DNA of 64,000 nt. Origin: Dichetophora obliterata. Lineage: Eukaryota > Arthropoda > Insecta > Diptera > Sciomyzidae. Below the pieces are notes generated by a model. That model saw only the letters and a program-made list of their open reading frames with translations, did no database searches and had not been told where the DNA came from. The stretch lies in assembly GCA_963920525.1 (NCBI GenBank), contig OY986435.1:228557293-228621292 (forward strand), written 5' to 3'. Position numbers and translations under genes: made by a program. Shown one piece after another: positions 1 to 10,908 of the stretch (the first letter of the stretch is position 1; every line of letters begins with the position of its first letter).

Positions 1-82
1 CCGCTTAATCTCAGCGCTGAGATATATTAAAACTAGAGTGGCTTAGAATATGGTTTCAGCCTCACAAACTGCCTATCAGTGA
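1..82 (+). pseudogene. Non-LTR retrotransposon reverse transcriptase, left piece
   Basis: Read in frame, the last part encodes LEWLRIWFQPHKLPISDKT and continues after the inserted element (86-1098) as KLMYFSPSG. This matches the segment W...NKLSLN..KTK.M.F downstream of the catalytic core in Jockey/CR1-type reverse transcriptases. An in-frame stop lies further upstream, so the copy is dead. The left end is outside the window. Confidence 0.6.
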
Positions 83-85
83 TAA

Positions 86-1098
86 GGGGTCGTCCATTAA
101 CTACGTTACTGATTTTCCGGTTTTTTACCCCCCCTCCCCCTGCGTTACTTTTCGTAGTGTTTTTGAAAACCCCTTCCCCCCCATAAAGTAACGTGACATA
201 TGAAATTAATTCATTCGAATGATTATATATTTTGACTAGCTCTGACAATTTTCACTAGTATTAGTGTCTAGTATGACTAGATACATTAAAGGAACAATTG
301 GAAAAAAAATTAATAATTAATATCATCTGTAAAAGCTATTCCATCTGCGATCCAAGATTCGATGCTCTCAATCACTGGCATAGAAGAAGCTGGTAGCTTT
401 GTTGAGGATTCTTCAAAATAGAATTTTTCATCGGATTCTATGTCGACCCAATCAGGTGAATCCTCATTTCTAACGCAAAGAAATTCACCTGGTCTTTGAC
501 AGAGTACCCTTAAAGGCTGCACCCGAGCTGCACCAAGTTCTGCGTTTTTGTGTAAATGCTATCTGAAAATTGATTTATTAAAATAGTATGTTTTATTCCG
601 ATTTATTGTTAACAATATAATACAAACTTATGACAATTCATAGAAGTTTTAAAAACGAAATAAAAGCCGCAGGTAGGACACGACCTTGAACCGATTTCTT
701 CTTTCTGAGAAGGACATTACATGTCATACGGTATCTCCTTCGATCAAGAACATTCAGGCCTTAACGTCAAAGCCTGTCGCAAAAGCAAAGACCCAAATTT
801 TTCAGACGTGTGCTGAGATGGTGAAGGAATACCAAAAGGTTCCTGTGTCGAGGGAAAAGGTGGTGGAAGAAATCGTTGAAACAAAAGTTAACCATCAATT
901 TAGACGATCAAACATAAACATGTAAGGTTAAAAATTTTTGAAATGATTGTGTTATTAATTAGAGGTTTTTCGTCGATTTTTTTAATTTTTGGTAACGTTA
1001 CAATATCTAAACACCTCCCCCCCCTTACCGTTATTTATCGTAGTGCATTTCAAAACCCCTCCCCCCCTAAATTGGTAACGTAGTTTATGGACGACCCC
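86..1098. mobile_element. Inverted-repeat DNA element 'GGGGTCGTCC', copy 1 (1013 bp, TAA duplication)
   Basis: The ends are perfect inverted repeats starting GGGGTCGTCCAT (left) and ending ATGGACGACCCC (right), with the similarity extending about 24 bp into CTACGTTAC. TAA stands on both sides (83-85 and 1099-1101). A 3-bp TWA duplication points to a PIF/Harbinger-type integration, which is inference. The element carries subterminal C-runs and a 79-codon open frame (686-925, +) without ATG. An opposite open frame (310-522, -), also without ATG, contains VIESIESWIADGIAFTDD. These may be exons or relics of a transposase or accessory protein. I recognise neither. Confidence 0.8.
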
Positions 1099-2205
1099 TA
1101 AAACAAAACTGATGTATTTTAGTCCTAGTGGTAAGAATTTACATTTTAATCAAAGGTATTACCATTGTGGCAAATGTAAAAAAATATTTGTGTTATTGTA
1201 AAAATTGTGAAAGAAATGAAATTGCAATTACTTTTTGTCATGATATTGAATGTGGCACTAATTGTTTTGTAATTGAAAGTGTTAACTCCTTTAAATATCT
1301 AGGTATCATAATTGATAGTAGGATGAATTGGCTTGAACATACTTGTGCTATCAAAAAATATCTATTATCTGTTAATCGTAGTATGTTTTGTCTAAAATCC
1401 TTTTGCGCTCGTAAACTACTAAAACCAGTCTATTATGGCATTTGCTAATCAAAAATGGAGTATGGGTTAACTTGTTGGGGTGGCACCCATACCAACAAAA
1501 TTAGGCCAATTCTTATAGCTCAAAAACAAATCATTAGAAGAACTTGTGGAAAAAAAATCGTACTAATAGTAGTTTACCTCTTTATAGAGAACTTAATATT
1601 ATGCCGATTAAGCATTTTCATTGCTTTAAAGTTATGAAGTTTTTTGTTAAACAGGACAAACATTAGGTGACTAGAAATTGCCCGCATTACAGACTTCGGA
1701 TAAATAGCGATAACTTAGTAGACATTCCTAGATACTCAATTATGCTTTTTTGTCACTTTTATGACTCTGTTGCGTCGCCAATTTTTAATAACCTGCCACA
1801 TAATATTAGAAATATTGAGGTTAACCATATCTTAATCAAATCATGGATTGCGAATTTGGATTTTCTAAGAATTGATGAATTAACTCTTGAATACTGAGCA
1901 AATATATATTATATAATAATTCTTTTTTATTAAATTGTTCCCCACTTAATTAATTAATTTGCTTCTTATATTTTACTCATGTTTCACTCATTTATACTTA
2001 TATCTCATTTTAAATCTGCAGGGCATTTCCTTATGGAGTGTCGGGCGTGACGATCCCGCTGATCCCGAGTTGTTGTTATAGTTTTAAGTTTTCATATCAA
2101 TTTCTATTCAGTTGTTCTTTGTATTGGATAGCTTGTCGACACTAGCCCTCATAGCTACAGACATGCAATCCTGTTCATTTTAAGTACAAAAAAAAAAAAA
2201 ATAAT
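1099..2205 (+). pseudogene. Non-LTR retrotransposon, 3' end of ORF2 with poly(A) tail
   Basis: The translated pieces give FKYLGIIIDSRMNWLEHTC, YGLTCWGGTHTNKIRPI, QKQIIRRTCGK, then LPLYRELNIMPIKHFHCFK and IFNNLPHNIRN. These are the C-terminal landmarks of a Jockey/CR1-like ORF2. The reading is broken by at least one upstream frameshift, a TAA at 1446, a frameshift in the A-run near 1551-1558 and a TAG at 1664. The last stop is at about 1895. An untranslated tail follows, ending in an A-run near 2190-2203. The first bases (1099-1101) are the TAA target duplication of the element that split the gene. Confidence 0.75.
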
Positions 2206-3037
2206 CGTTATTGTTTGACCAATTTTATCGATCAAAAATAAAAGTTAAAATTTGATCTTTACTTTTTTGATCAAATATGAAATTTGAAATTTAACTCTTA
2301 TTTTTTGGCTTAAAAATGAAAGTTAAAATTTGACTTTTATTTTTTCGTACAAAAATACAAGTTAAAATTTGCCTTAATTTTTTGATCAAAAATAAAAGTT
2401 AAAATTTGTCTTTAATTTTTTTCGATCAAAAATAACAGTTAAAATTTGACTTTTATTTTTTCGATCAATGGTAAAAGTCATATTTTACATCCTTTATCAT
2501 CTGCTTGCAGTCGCTGTTCCAGTCGTTTGCGAAATAAATTAAAACAGAATGTGCAATGATAAGCAACTAAACGATGCAATGCAACGATATGAAGATCGAT
2601 AGCAATGTTTTTAGCTCTGTGAAAAAATATTACGAATTTAGGGGCAAAAGAAAAAAAAATTTACTCCATTAATTGTTTTGAAAAATTAAAACTATTATAA
2701 GAGTTAATAAGAAATAGATCTGTCAAATTTGTAATCTCTATTTTTGTTCGGAAAAATAAAATCAAATTTTAACTTCTATTTTTGATAAAAAAGTAAAATT
2801 CTCTTATCAAAAATAATAGTAAAATTTTAACTTTTATTTTTGATAAAAAATAAAAGTAAAATTTTAACTGCTATTTTTGATCAAAAAATTAAAAGTAAAA
2901 TTTTAACTTCTATTTTTGATAAAAAAAAATAAAACGCAAATTTTAATTTAAACTTTTGGTCGAAAAAATAAGTCATATTTTAACTTTTATTTATATAAAA
3001 GTAAAATTATAAAATTATATAAAAGTAAAATTTTAAC
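2206..3037. repeat. AT-rich tandem repeat around TTGATCAAAAATAAAAGT
   Basis: Imperfect units made of TTTTTGATC, AAAAATAAAAGTTAAAATTT and a TGACTTTTATT-type segment recur at roughly 40-55 bp spacing from 2206 to about 2480 and again from about 2690 to 3035. The intervening 2480-2690 is ordinary AT-rich sequence. The array resumes after the inserted element at 4010-4060, so that element landed in the array. Confidence 0.7.
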
Positions 3038-3040
3038 TTA

Positions 3041-4006
3041 GGGGTCGTCCATAAACTACGTTACTGATTTTCCGGTTTTTTTTACCCCCCTCCCCTGCGT
3101 TACGTTTCGTAGTGCTTTTCAAAACCCCTCCCCCCCATAAAGTAACGCGACACATGAAATTAATTCATTCGAATGATTATATATTTTGACTAGCTCTGAC
3201 AATTTTCACTAGTATTAGTGTCTAGTATGACTAGATACATTAAAGGAACAATTGGAAAAAAATTAATAATATCATCTGTAAAAGCTATTCCATCTGCGAT
3301 CCAAGATTCGATGCTCTCAATCACTGGGATAGAAGAAGCTGGTAGCTTTGTTGAGGATTCTTCAAAATAGAATTTTTCATCGGATTCTATGTCGACACAA
3401 TCAGGTGAATCCTCATTTCTAACGCAAAGAAATTCACCTGGTCTTTGACAGAGGACCCTTAAAGACTGCACCCGAGCTGCACCAAGTTCTGCGTTTTTGT
3501 GTAAATGCTTTCTGAAAATTGATTTATTTAAATAGTATGTTTTATTCCGATTTATTGTAAACGATATAATACAAACTTATGACAATTCATAGAAGTTTTA
3601 AAAACGAAATAAAAGCCGCAGGTACGACACGACCTTGAACCGATTTCTTCTTTCTGAGAAGGACATTACATGTCATACGGTATCTCCTTTGATCAAGAAC
3701 ATTCAGGCCTTAACGTCAAAGCCTGTCGCAAAAGCAAAGACCCAAATTTTTCAGACGTGTGCTGAGATGGTGAAGGAATACCAAAAGGTTCCTGTGTCGA
3801 GGGAAAAGGTGGTGGAAGAAATCGTTGAAACAAAAGTTAACCATCAATTTAGACGATCAAACATAAACATGTAAGGTTAAAAATTTTTGAAATGATTGTG
3901 TTATTAATTAGAGGTTTTTCGTCGATTTTTTTAATTTTTGGTAACGTTACAATATCTAAACACCTCACCCCCCCCTAAATTGGTAACGTAGTTTATGGAC
4001 GACCCC
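3041..4006. mobile_element. Inverted-repeat DNA element 'GGGGTCGTCC', copy 2 (966 bp, TTA duplication)
   Basis: This is nearly identical to the copy at 86-1098, with the same orientation and the same inverted ends. TTA occurs on both sides (3038-3040 and 4007-4009). The 79-codon frame (3635-3874) differs at one residue (Leu instead of Ser at position 19). The opposite frame (3190-3471) is longer because of a small difference near its end. About 45 bp of the right C-rich end present in copy 1 is missing here. High similarity and clean duplications suggest recent movement. Confidence 0.8.
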
Positions 4007-4009
4007 TTA

Positions 4010-5230
4010 TATATTTGATCGAAAAATGAAAGTAAAATTTTAACTTTTATTTTTGATCGAAGTGATATAGTAAAAAAATAATAAAAAATCCCCTGTTATA
4101 AACATAAAAATATAAACATAAATAATTTAAAAAAACAATATAAATTTATCTTTAAAAAATTTTAAAAAGAAAATGAAACCTCTTATTCAAATAAACTAGT
4201 TAGCTGTTAGTAAAAAGTATGGTGTGATTAAAATATTATTTTTATAGTAAAAAAGTATTGCTACTTTCAAAATTCCATGAAAATTGAACAGCCTAGTAAA
4301 CAGATTTCTCTAAGATCACAACCAAAACAAACTGAAATCTTTAAATATGGAAAGATAAAAAAGAACGGTGATTTCGATTATGAAAAAAAGGCATCGTTTA
4401 CATTGCAAGCGCATTTATAGTTGCTGACAAATTTTATATTTTCTTGTGAATAAATTTCCGAGACTTAGGGTTTTGAATCCCGGTATTCCGGGACTAGAAA
4501 TTGGTTCAGAATCCCGGGTGCCAAATTGAATGAAGCATTATTTCGATGTTTTGAGATCCCAGATGAAAAACAATGCAGGCCTGCCGGCCTGCTGATGGAA
4601 AGAATGTGGAAGTTTATAATTTTAATGCTAAGTTTTGAAGTCTACTTTTTGAAATTTTACAAACTGCCTCTTTACTCTTAAGTGAGGTGCATTATCAAAA
4701 GTATCATGTTTGCTAATGCAAAATTCCAGTTAATTTTCACACATGGGTTCGTATAAATTGGTACATAGTATATGCATTTTGAGGAAATTCGTCAGTGAAC
4801 GAAGTACGACCTCTCTTAAATTTTGCTTACTACCGATATACAGAAGTTTTTGATTGTGCTTCATCGCCAATCAATATTTTCGTGATTGTTGTAATTCGCC
4901 GACACTTTGTGTTTCCGTTGAAGCACTTTTGATAGCAATAATGTTGTTATGTAGGTATATTATTTCAACATCAAAACAGTGCGAATGGCTAGTTGGCTAG
5001 TTGTTAATCTTGTTTTTTGAAATCTTGAGTAGTGGGTTCAAATGCCTGCAGAGACATAATTTTTTTGTTTCATTTCTTAATGGCTTTTAGTTTTGTTTTG
5101 GTTTTTTTTAGTTTTTGTTTTTTTTTAGTGTTTTCGTTCTGTTTTTTTGCATTAGTTGCTTATTATAACAAAGCGAAGGCGTTAATTGTCTTACTCTGTG
5201 CTCGTACGTGTATTCGCAATGAAGCAAATT
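4010..5230. other. Stretch without recognised gene; remnant of the AT array, then unassigned DNA
   Basis: The first 50 bases continue the AT array. Around 4470-4520 there are CCCGG-containing palindromic bits (AATCCCGGTATTCCGGGA) resembling those near 20040-20120. Nothing coding is supported. A T-rich frame near 5032 is low complexity. Confidence 0.5.
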
Positions 5231-5244
5231 AAGCGACGATTAGT

Positions 5245-5325
5245 TAACAGCTGCGATGGTCGAACGAATAAGCAGATGCACTTACACTCACGCGGCCGAG
5301 GTTCGAGTCTCCGGATAATGGTCAT
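5245..5325 (+). other. tRNA-like module, possible SINE head
   Basis: GCGATGGTCGAACGAATAAG resembles a degenerate A box, and GAGGTTCGAGTCTCC at 5296-5310 is a good B box, about 40 bases apart as in a pol III promoter. No cloverleaf acceptor pairing is evident, so this is probably a tRNA-derived SINE head or a tRNA relic rather than a working tRNA. Confidence 0.35.
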
Positions 5326-5329
5326 TTTT

Positions 5330-6380
5330 CAATTGCCGGCAACATGTGTTGGAAGTTGAGCAGGCATGCTCGCCTCCATACCCGTTTATATCTTTTGACG
5401 TAGAATTACGTCTTACAGCATGGTTTGTATGGGGGTCAATTTCACAAATTTTTTCAAACACATTTAGGAAGCTTAGTTGACACTTGGGGGTATACCTACA
5501 GCCTCTAATATTGATCGTACAAACAACAAATATATGCCAAAATATCAGTTAGAGTACGAATAAAACGAATATCTATATTTGGATTTTGTCACTTATTTAA
5601 TAAAGTCACAAAACATCAAAATATCTCAAACACTGGTGATGCTAGAAAAAAAAAATTAAAAATAGTTTTGAAATCAGCGCACCAAGATTAGTCGAAAATA
5701 ATACAAATATTGCTGGGAAAATCCAAAAATAAAAATTTTGTCCCCCTGAGTTATTCAATTAATTTGAGCTGAATACCCTTATTAACCTGAAATTTTTTGG
5801 AAAAAACAAAAAATCTTAACTGTTTCCTTATTCCAAATGGAATGCATATGAAAATATTAAAAAAAAAAAACTTTTTACCTTTCACGCACTTGTGCAAACT
5901 TTAAGCCGTGTGCGCACGGGTTTATATGCATTTGATCTTGCTAAAATTTTTAACGAATTTTTTATCACTTATTACAACAGTTTGAGCCCTTGGGGTGGTC
6001 TTTTTTAAAATAAGGTCCACTCTAGTGTAGCTACAGAGCCAGTATGTATTATTAAGAATGCGTTGTTCTTTGAAAATCTATTTATTTTTGAAATACCATA
6101 ATAAATTCGAATTATTTCTGCTATGCATTTTATGTTTTTCATATTAAAAATGTATTTTGTTAACTGCCCATTTTGCGGTTTTTCTTTGAAATGCTTGAAT
6201 TTTATGTCTTCCTTTTGACACATTTTGAGATTGCTAATCGGTTGTAGTCATAAAAAAATAGTAAAGTAAGGGTGTATTTTATTTATTTTTCTTTTTAACT
6301 TTATATCTTTTTATTATTATATATATTTATATATATTTATTTTTCTGCTATATATTCTTTATAAGAATATAATAAAATCT
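5330..6380. other. AT-rich stretch with no recognised feature
   Basis: I see no gene, terminal repeat or tRNA here. The sequence is AT-rich with short homopolymers. A frame at 6005-6223 on the minus strand has no recognisable motif. Confidence 0.4.
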
Positions 6381-6392
6381 AATATTTTCTAT

Positions 6393-6525
6393 GTTGACTT
6401 TATATGATTTAAATACAAATTCTAAATGTTTGATAGTTTAAATCATACTTGATTTTAACATTTAGAATATCAAACATTTAGAATTTGTGTTTAAATCATA
6501 TAAAGTCAACATAATAAATATAGAG
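6393..6525. repeat. Hairpin copy of the TATGATTTAAATACAAATTC foldback family
   Basis: ATGTTGACTTTATATGATTT and about 20 further bases are followed by their reverse complement ending TAAAGTCAACAT. The arms are about 55 bases. The same sequence occurs at 14140-14260, 48105-48200 and 48840-48910. Confidence 0.7.
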
Positions 6526-6699
6526 GTCTTTTAGGAAAAAACTTTAATCTAATATTTTCTTTATAAAAAAATATATGTACAATATAAGAGTACATGCTTT
6601 TAACTACAAAATAACTCTCAAGGAGCTCTCTATTCGTTACAAGTTCATATTGAATCGTCAAGAAAAGGATAAGTTTCAGTGGAAAACTAAACTTACTTG

Positions 6700-7278
6700 C
6701 GAGTATAAAACGATTTTAGGACGAAACATTTTTAGGATCCACCCTAGTGTCAAAAAACTTTTTGAAATTATAACATCAGGTTCGAAATCAGCGACACATT
6801 ATAATGCTAGCACATATACAAAGAGTATAAGAAAAAACACATTTTTAGGGTCCTCCCTAGTGTTTCCCTCATAAGATTCGAAAATAGCGATAAGCGCATC
6901 TACAAAGAGTATAAAACAATAAAACACATATTTAGGGTTCACCCTAGTGGCAAAATTTTTTTGAAATTCGAAATCAGATTCGAAATCAGTGACCCCTTAA
7001 TACTGTCAGCACATATACAAAGAGAATAAAACAAAAAACCCAATTTTCAGGGTCCAATCTAGTGAATTTTTTATTTGAAATCAGCGATCAGTGCATCTAC
7101 AAAGGGTAAAAAACAATAAAACCCTAGTTTATTTAATTTAGGGTCCACCCTAGTGGGAAAAACTTTTTGAAATTCTAACATTAGATTTGAAATCACATTT
7201 TTAGTGTGCACCCTATCGTCAAAATTCTTTTTAAAATTTTATCATCTACAAAGAGTATAAAACAATAAAACACATTAT
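6700..7278. repeat. Tandem array with GGGTCCACCCTAGTG motif, left part
   Basis: Degenerate units recur with TTTTTAGGGTCCACCCTAGTG, then AAACTTTTTGAAATTCTAAC, ATTCGAAATCAGCGACC and CACATATACAAAGAGTATAA, roughly every 120-150 bp. The array continues at 7659-7728 and 9609-9690. It was split by the two inverted-repeat elements between these parts. Confidence 0.75.
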
Positions 7279-7281
7279 TTA

Positions 7282-7658
7282 CAAGGGGGTTTCACGAGAC
7301 AGTACTGTTAAGACAGCGAAAAATACGTATTAGTTGTCAAAATTTGTATCTGTGAATAAGAGTCCAGACAGTTGGCAAGACAGTAGAGAAAATAGTAAAT
7401 AAATTTATATTTTATGAAAAAGTTTTTGTTAAAGTATTGCAAATTTCCAATTAATTCTATTAAATTATATCATCTTCTATTATTTGATATGCTAAATATT
7501 ATTCTACTGTCCTATATACTGTCCCGCCAATTGTCTACAAAAAAGTTAAGACATTAGAGCAGACAGTAGCAGACAGCTGCAAAAGTGAGTGTGTGTGGGT
7601 AAAAATTAGTGAATGTGTTGCGACTGTCTTAATAGTACTGTTTCGTGTAATCCCCGTG
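7282..7658. mobile_element. 377-bp inverted-repeat element (TTA duplication) in the GGGTCCACCCTAGTG array
   Basis: The left end CAAGGGGGTTTCACGAGACA and the right end complement CACGGGGATTACACGAAACA form imperfect inverted repeats of about 32 bp that continue into GTACT and AAGACAG. TTA occurs on both sides (7279-7281 and 7659-7661). No coding capacity is visible, so it is a non-autonomous element. The interior contains GACAGTAG motifs shared with the neighbouring element. Confidence 0.7.
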
Positions 7659-7728
7659 TTATGGTTCACCCTAGTGCCAAAAAACTTTTTGAAATTCTAA
7701 CATCAAATTCGAAATCAGCGATACCTTA

Positions 7729-9608
7729 CCCTGCAGACACACGTGATAGTAATGGCATGACAGTTGAAAATATGTATTAACTTCGAAAATGTTTCGAAAC
7801 AAGCTAAAAATTACGCTGCGGCCATACGTGATAGTAAAAGCTTATTTTCAAAATGTCGTCAAAGGCAACAGTTCTAGCAAAAATAAAAGTTCTGTATGAA
7901 TTACTAAATGAACTCATTTTTCATAAAAGCTCACGTTTACGATACAAAGCAATTAACTTTAATATTTGCGCTCTATTTAGTTTCACCTCCATTTTTTTAC
8001 CGAAAGTAAGTTACCAGTGTTGCATATTGTTAAAATAGCAGACATCCTAAAAAATCCAAAAAATTTCAACAAAAATACAATAAAATCAACATTTTAATCC
8101 CTCTTTTCGACTTTTACTGTCCGCCAGTGCCAAAATCCACTGTCTATGAATTTTCGTTGACAGTAGCTCAGACAGAAAGCCACTATGTTTTTAACGTTGA
8201 CCCCTGCCGCGAAGGCTTAATTCAACGGTGCTCCAATGCTTGGGACAAATATGAAGCGTCGGTCAACGCCCCTTCGGAATTCAAGAAAGACCACTTTGAA
8301 AGGTTCCCCTAACAACATGCCACAGACCTCCATGTTGTCAAAGACACATTCATGACCGTGACTCACTCAGCCACTCGAATTTAAAACATGACTTGGTTAT
8401 TTTAATAACCATGGGTTGTCTCAGTATACTATACCAATAATACAACCCATTATTTGATCCGCACAAAATCATCCCATTCATATCAAAGGTCATCACTCTC
8501 TGACACGAAAAATTAAGGCGGCAACTAGGCCTGTCACTCATGCAATCAGGTTCCTCAATCTCCATGGTCACAACTCAGACTATTTAGGTTTCCCCGTCGC
8601 CTGAACTCAAATTCCAAAGGTAACAGTATATTGATCCGATAGTTGCTTACCTTCCTAACATTTACTGTTTGAAATTAGCGAGATTCAATCTACCATCATT
8701 CTCTTAGTAATTTAAGGGAATCACTAGCCCGAGTTCAACTTAAGTGGAACTCACACCGGCCTTTCTGGCCTAACCACAGCCAGAGCGCATTAAACCCCAC
8801 GTGGGCCTATCCCATACAACAGTCAATACCTGGGCTAAAGGCTCCACCTGACAAGGCTCTTCAACATCCCGTCTTACAGACCAAAAGTTCTTAGAACATT
8901 TATATTTGACTGTGACACCTTCAGCCACTCGAATTGTACATGACTAGGTTAAAAATTAACCATAGGTTTCCCAGTAAAACCGGGTAAACCTCAATTCTAC
9001 TTATGCAACGTCGTTTTCCTATATTAAGACTTAATAAAAAGCCTTAACAGAAAACTAAGAAGCATTAGCCGTTGTATACAAATTCGCTTATACAACGGTC
9101 CGAAGGTTAAATGTTTCCTACATAATAACCTTTATTCTAAGATAGGTCTGCAGAACAACGATAGATCAGGTCTCCTCATCATTGATGGATGACTGTCCCC
9201 GCTCTTCAAGTTATGTTGGATTGATCGTCCATCGAAAGCATATTACAACAACGGTGTTATGATAACTTAATATCAAAACAATGCTTTCTCCAAGAATTTG
9301 GCAGCAACATCCAAGGCTCTAGGTAAACCTTTTTCTTTTACAGTTATCAGACGAACATTCAGGAGCCGTGCCTCCAGAAAGAACTCATTATGAGATCAGT
9401 TCATGGGCCGTGCCCCATGAACTGCCCATCCAATAACAAACCCTCACCCTTCCATTCCTGGCTTGGGACAGGCAGATTCCCGAAGGTCCTCTGGCGGGTT
9501 TAGTAGCTCAGACAGTAGGCAGACAGTGAATCAAATGTGAGTGTGTTAGTAAAAATGTTTAAATGTATTGAGTTTTTCGAACTTGCACTGTCACGTGTGG
9601 CTGCAGGG
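7729..9608. mobile_element. 1.9-kb inverted-repeat element 'CCCTGCAG' (TTA duplication)
   Basis: The element starts CCCTGCAGACACACGTGATA and ends ACGTGTGGCTGCAGGG, inverted repeats of about 22 bp. TTA occurs on both sides (7726-7728 and 9609-9611). Removing the element with one TTA restores an uninterrupted unit of the surrounding array (GATACC-TTA-ATACTG, compared with GACCCC-TTA-ATACTG at 6990-7003). The interior 8190-9490 is GC-richer, with two diverged copies of a segment containing CAGCCACTCGAATT (near 8365 and 8926). It has no recognised gene. The right end (9530-9600) is related to 41195-41260 on the opposite strand. Confidence 0.75.
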
Positions 9609-9699
9609 TTAATACTGCACATACACAAAAAGTATAAAATAAAAAACACAGTTTTAGGGTCCACCCTAGTATCAAAAAAAAAACACGTTTGCTGCAGTT

Positions 9700-10190
9700 T
9701 ACAAATCTTAAAACTTAATTGCAATAAAGATTTTCACGTATGAAATACAATTTTATGTGTGTTCAAATGAAAGATCAATTATTAAAATTGCATATAAATT
9801 TTAATTCTTCTACTGGCTAATAGGTGTCGCTTTCAATACTTTTCTACCGACTTGTATATTTAAACCGATCACTTTTGAATTAATAAGAAATAATGCTATA
9901 ATTTTGTCACATTCATTTCTTTTTTTAATGCTTGTCTATTTTATGACATATAAAAGTAAAAACAATATTTTGGCAAAAAGAAATTTTCGTCAAGAACTCA
10001 TGTTTGTCCCTGGTTTTTTTGATGAGTTTTTTTGAATAGTTGTACAACTTTTGCGTAAAACTGAAACAATTTTCTTTAATCCATATTTTGTTTTATGAAA
10101 GAGTGTAAAAATATTAAATTTCAATCTAAATCATGTTAAAAAAAATAGAAATGTAAAGGAAACGATAAATACTTTCGTTTTTTTCTACAG
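9700..10190. other. sima intron sequence upstream of the candidate exon; nothing recognised
   Basis: This is AT-rich, non-repetitive sequence ending in the polypyrimidine tract before 10191. I see no first exon of sima here. Confidence 0.4.
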
Positions 10191-10290
10191 ACATTTATTT
10201 GAAATTTCAAGCAAAGAAGATTTGAGAGAAATCTTTTCTGAAATAGCGGAGATGTTTGCTTGCAAAGCCAAAACTTCAAAGTCCAAATAG
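10191..10290 (+). other. Candidate alternative terminal exon in front of the sima bHLH exon
   Basis: A strong acceptor (CTTTCGTTTTTTTCTACAG) ends at 10190. The following sequence, read in the same phase as the bHLH exon (one base then a codon), gives 32 codons and a TAG at 10288-10290. Its centre reads DLREIFSEIAEMF, which resembles helix 1 of the real exon ([12 protein letters not shown]). If spliced from the upstream exon it would make a short Sima lacking the full bHLH and both PAS domains. I infer either a decayed exon duplication or a poison/alternative exon. It could also be chance, since only about a dozen residues look similar. Confidence 0.35.
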
Positions 10291-10435
10291 TTTTTCCCCA
10301 TTCTGAGGTGATCAGTTTGCATAGAAAAATGCCTTTTACTGAGTTCTCAAGTATAATTATTTCACTTTCCTTTTACACATTACATACTATGTATTTTCCG
10401 ATGATGCTATATTAATACAATCTCATTTTTTTCAG

Positions 10436-10623
10436 GAACAATGAAAAACGCAAAGAAAAGTCACGTGATGCCGCCAGATGCAGACGTTCACGTGAGACAG
10501 AAATTTTTACCGAATTGGCGCAGATGTTGCCACTTCAAAAAGAGGATGTCAACCAACTCGATAAAGCGTCGGTAATGCGTATTGCTATTGCATACTTAAA
10601 AGTACGCGAAATGCTGCAGTTAT
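10436..10623 (+). CDS. sima: sima exon: bHLH domain
   Basis: The exon follows a TTTTTTCAG acceptor and ends at a GTAAGTA donor. After one base completing an upstream codon it reads [18 protein letters not shown], the DNA-contacting basic region of HIF-alpha proteins. [14 protein letters not shown] (helix 1), the loop [12 protein letters not shown] and helix 2 [17 protein letters not shown] follow. There is no start codon here, so at least one upstream exon must supply the N-terminus. In Drosophila Sima this domain lies about 70 residues from the start. The last codon (TTC) is split across the 64-bp intron 10624-10687. Confidence 0.93.
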
Positions 10624-10687
10624 GTAAGTAAATTTGAACTTTGAATTTGAAACTTCATCTGTATTTTTCTCTTCTTCTTTAATATAG

Positions 10688-10908
10688 TCCCAAAAGTTCA
10701 AGATCTTATGGCTGATTTAAAAATCGATACTGACAATTTAACCACCAAAATCACATCAACTGATGAGGATTCGTCGGATTTATTAAAATGTGTTGAAGCT
10801 AGTGCATTGATTAAACAAACTCTAGATGGCTTTTTGATCATACTCTCCAATGAAGGTGATATAACATATGCCTCGGATAATATTACGGAATATTTGGGAA
10901 TAGCTAAG
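10688..10908 (+). CDS. sima: sima exon: bHLH-PAS linker and start of PAS-A
   Basis: The acceptor is AATATAG and the donor AAG|GTTTTTATA. The exon carries a poorly conserved acidic linker (roughly DLMADLKIDTDNLTTK onward), then the first PAS-A strands SALIKQTLDGFLIILSNEG and DITYASDNITEYLG. The linker differs most from Drosophila, as expected between fly families. The codon at 10906-10908 is complete. Reading carries on without a stop through the next intron, so a naive ORF would fuse this exon to the following one. Confidence 0.92.

Noticed and set aside
686..925. A host gene of 79 residues (also at 3635-3874)
   Set aside because: The frame starts with TTG and lies inside both copies of a DNA element. 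Identity between copies reflects recent transposition, not selection.
8127..8312. A retroelement gag-like protein
   Set aside because: The 61-codon frame (NVDPCREGLIQRCSNAWDKY) recalls BEL-type gag only vaguely. No other retroelement parts are present, so no call was made.
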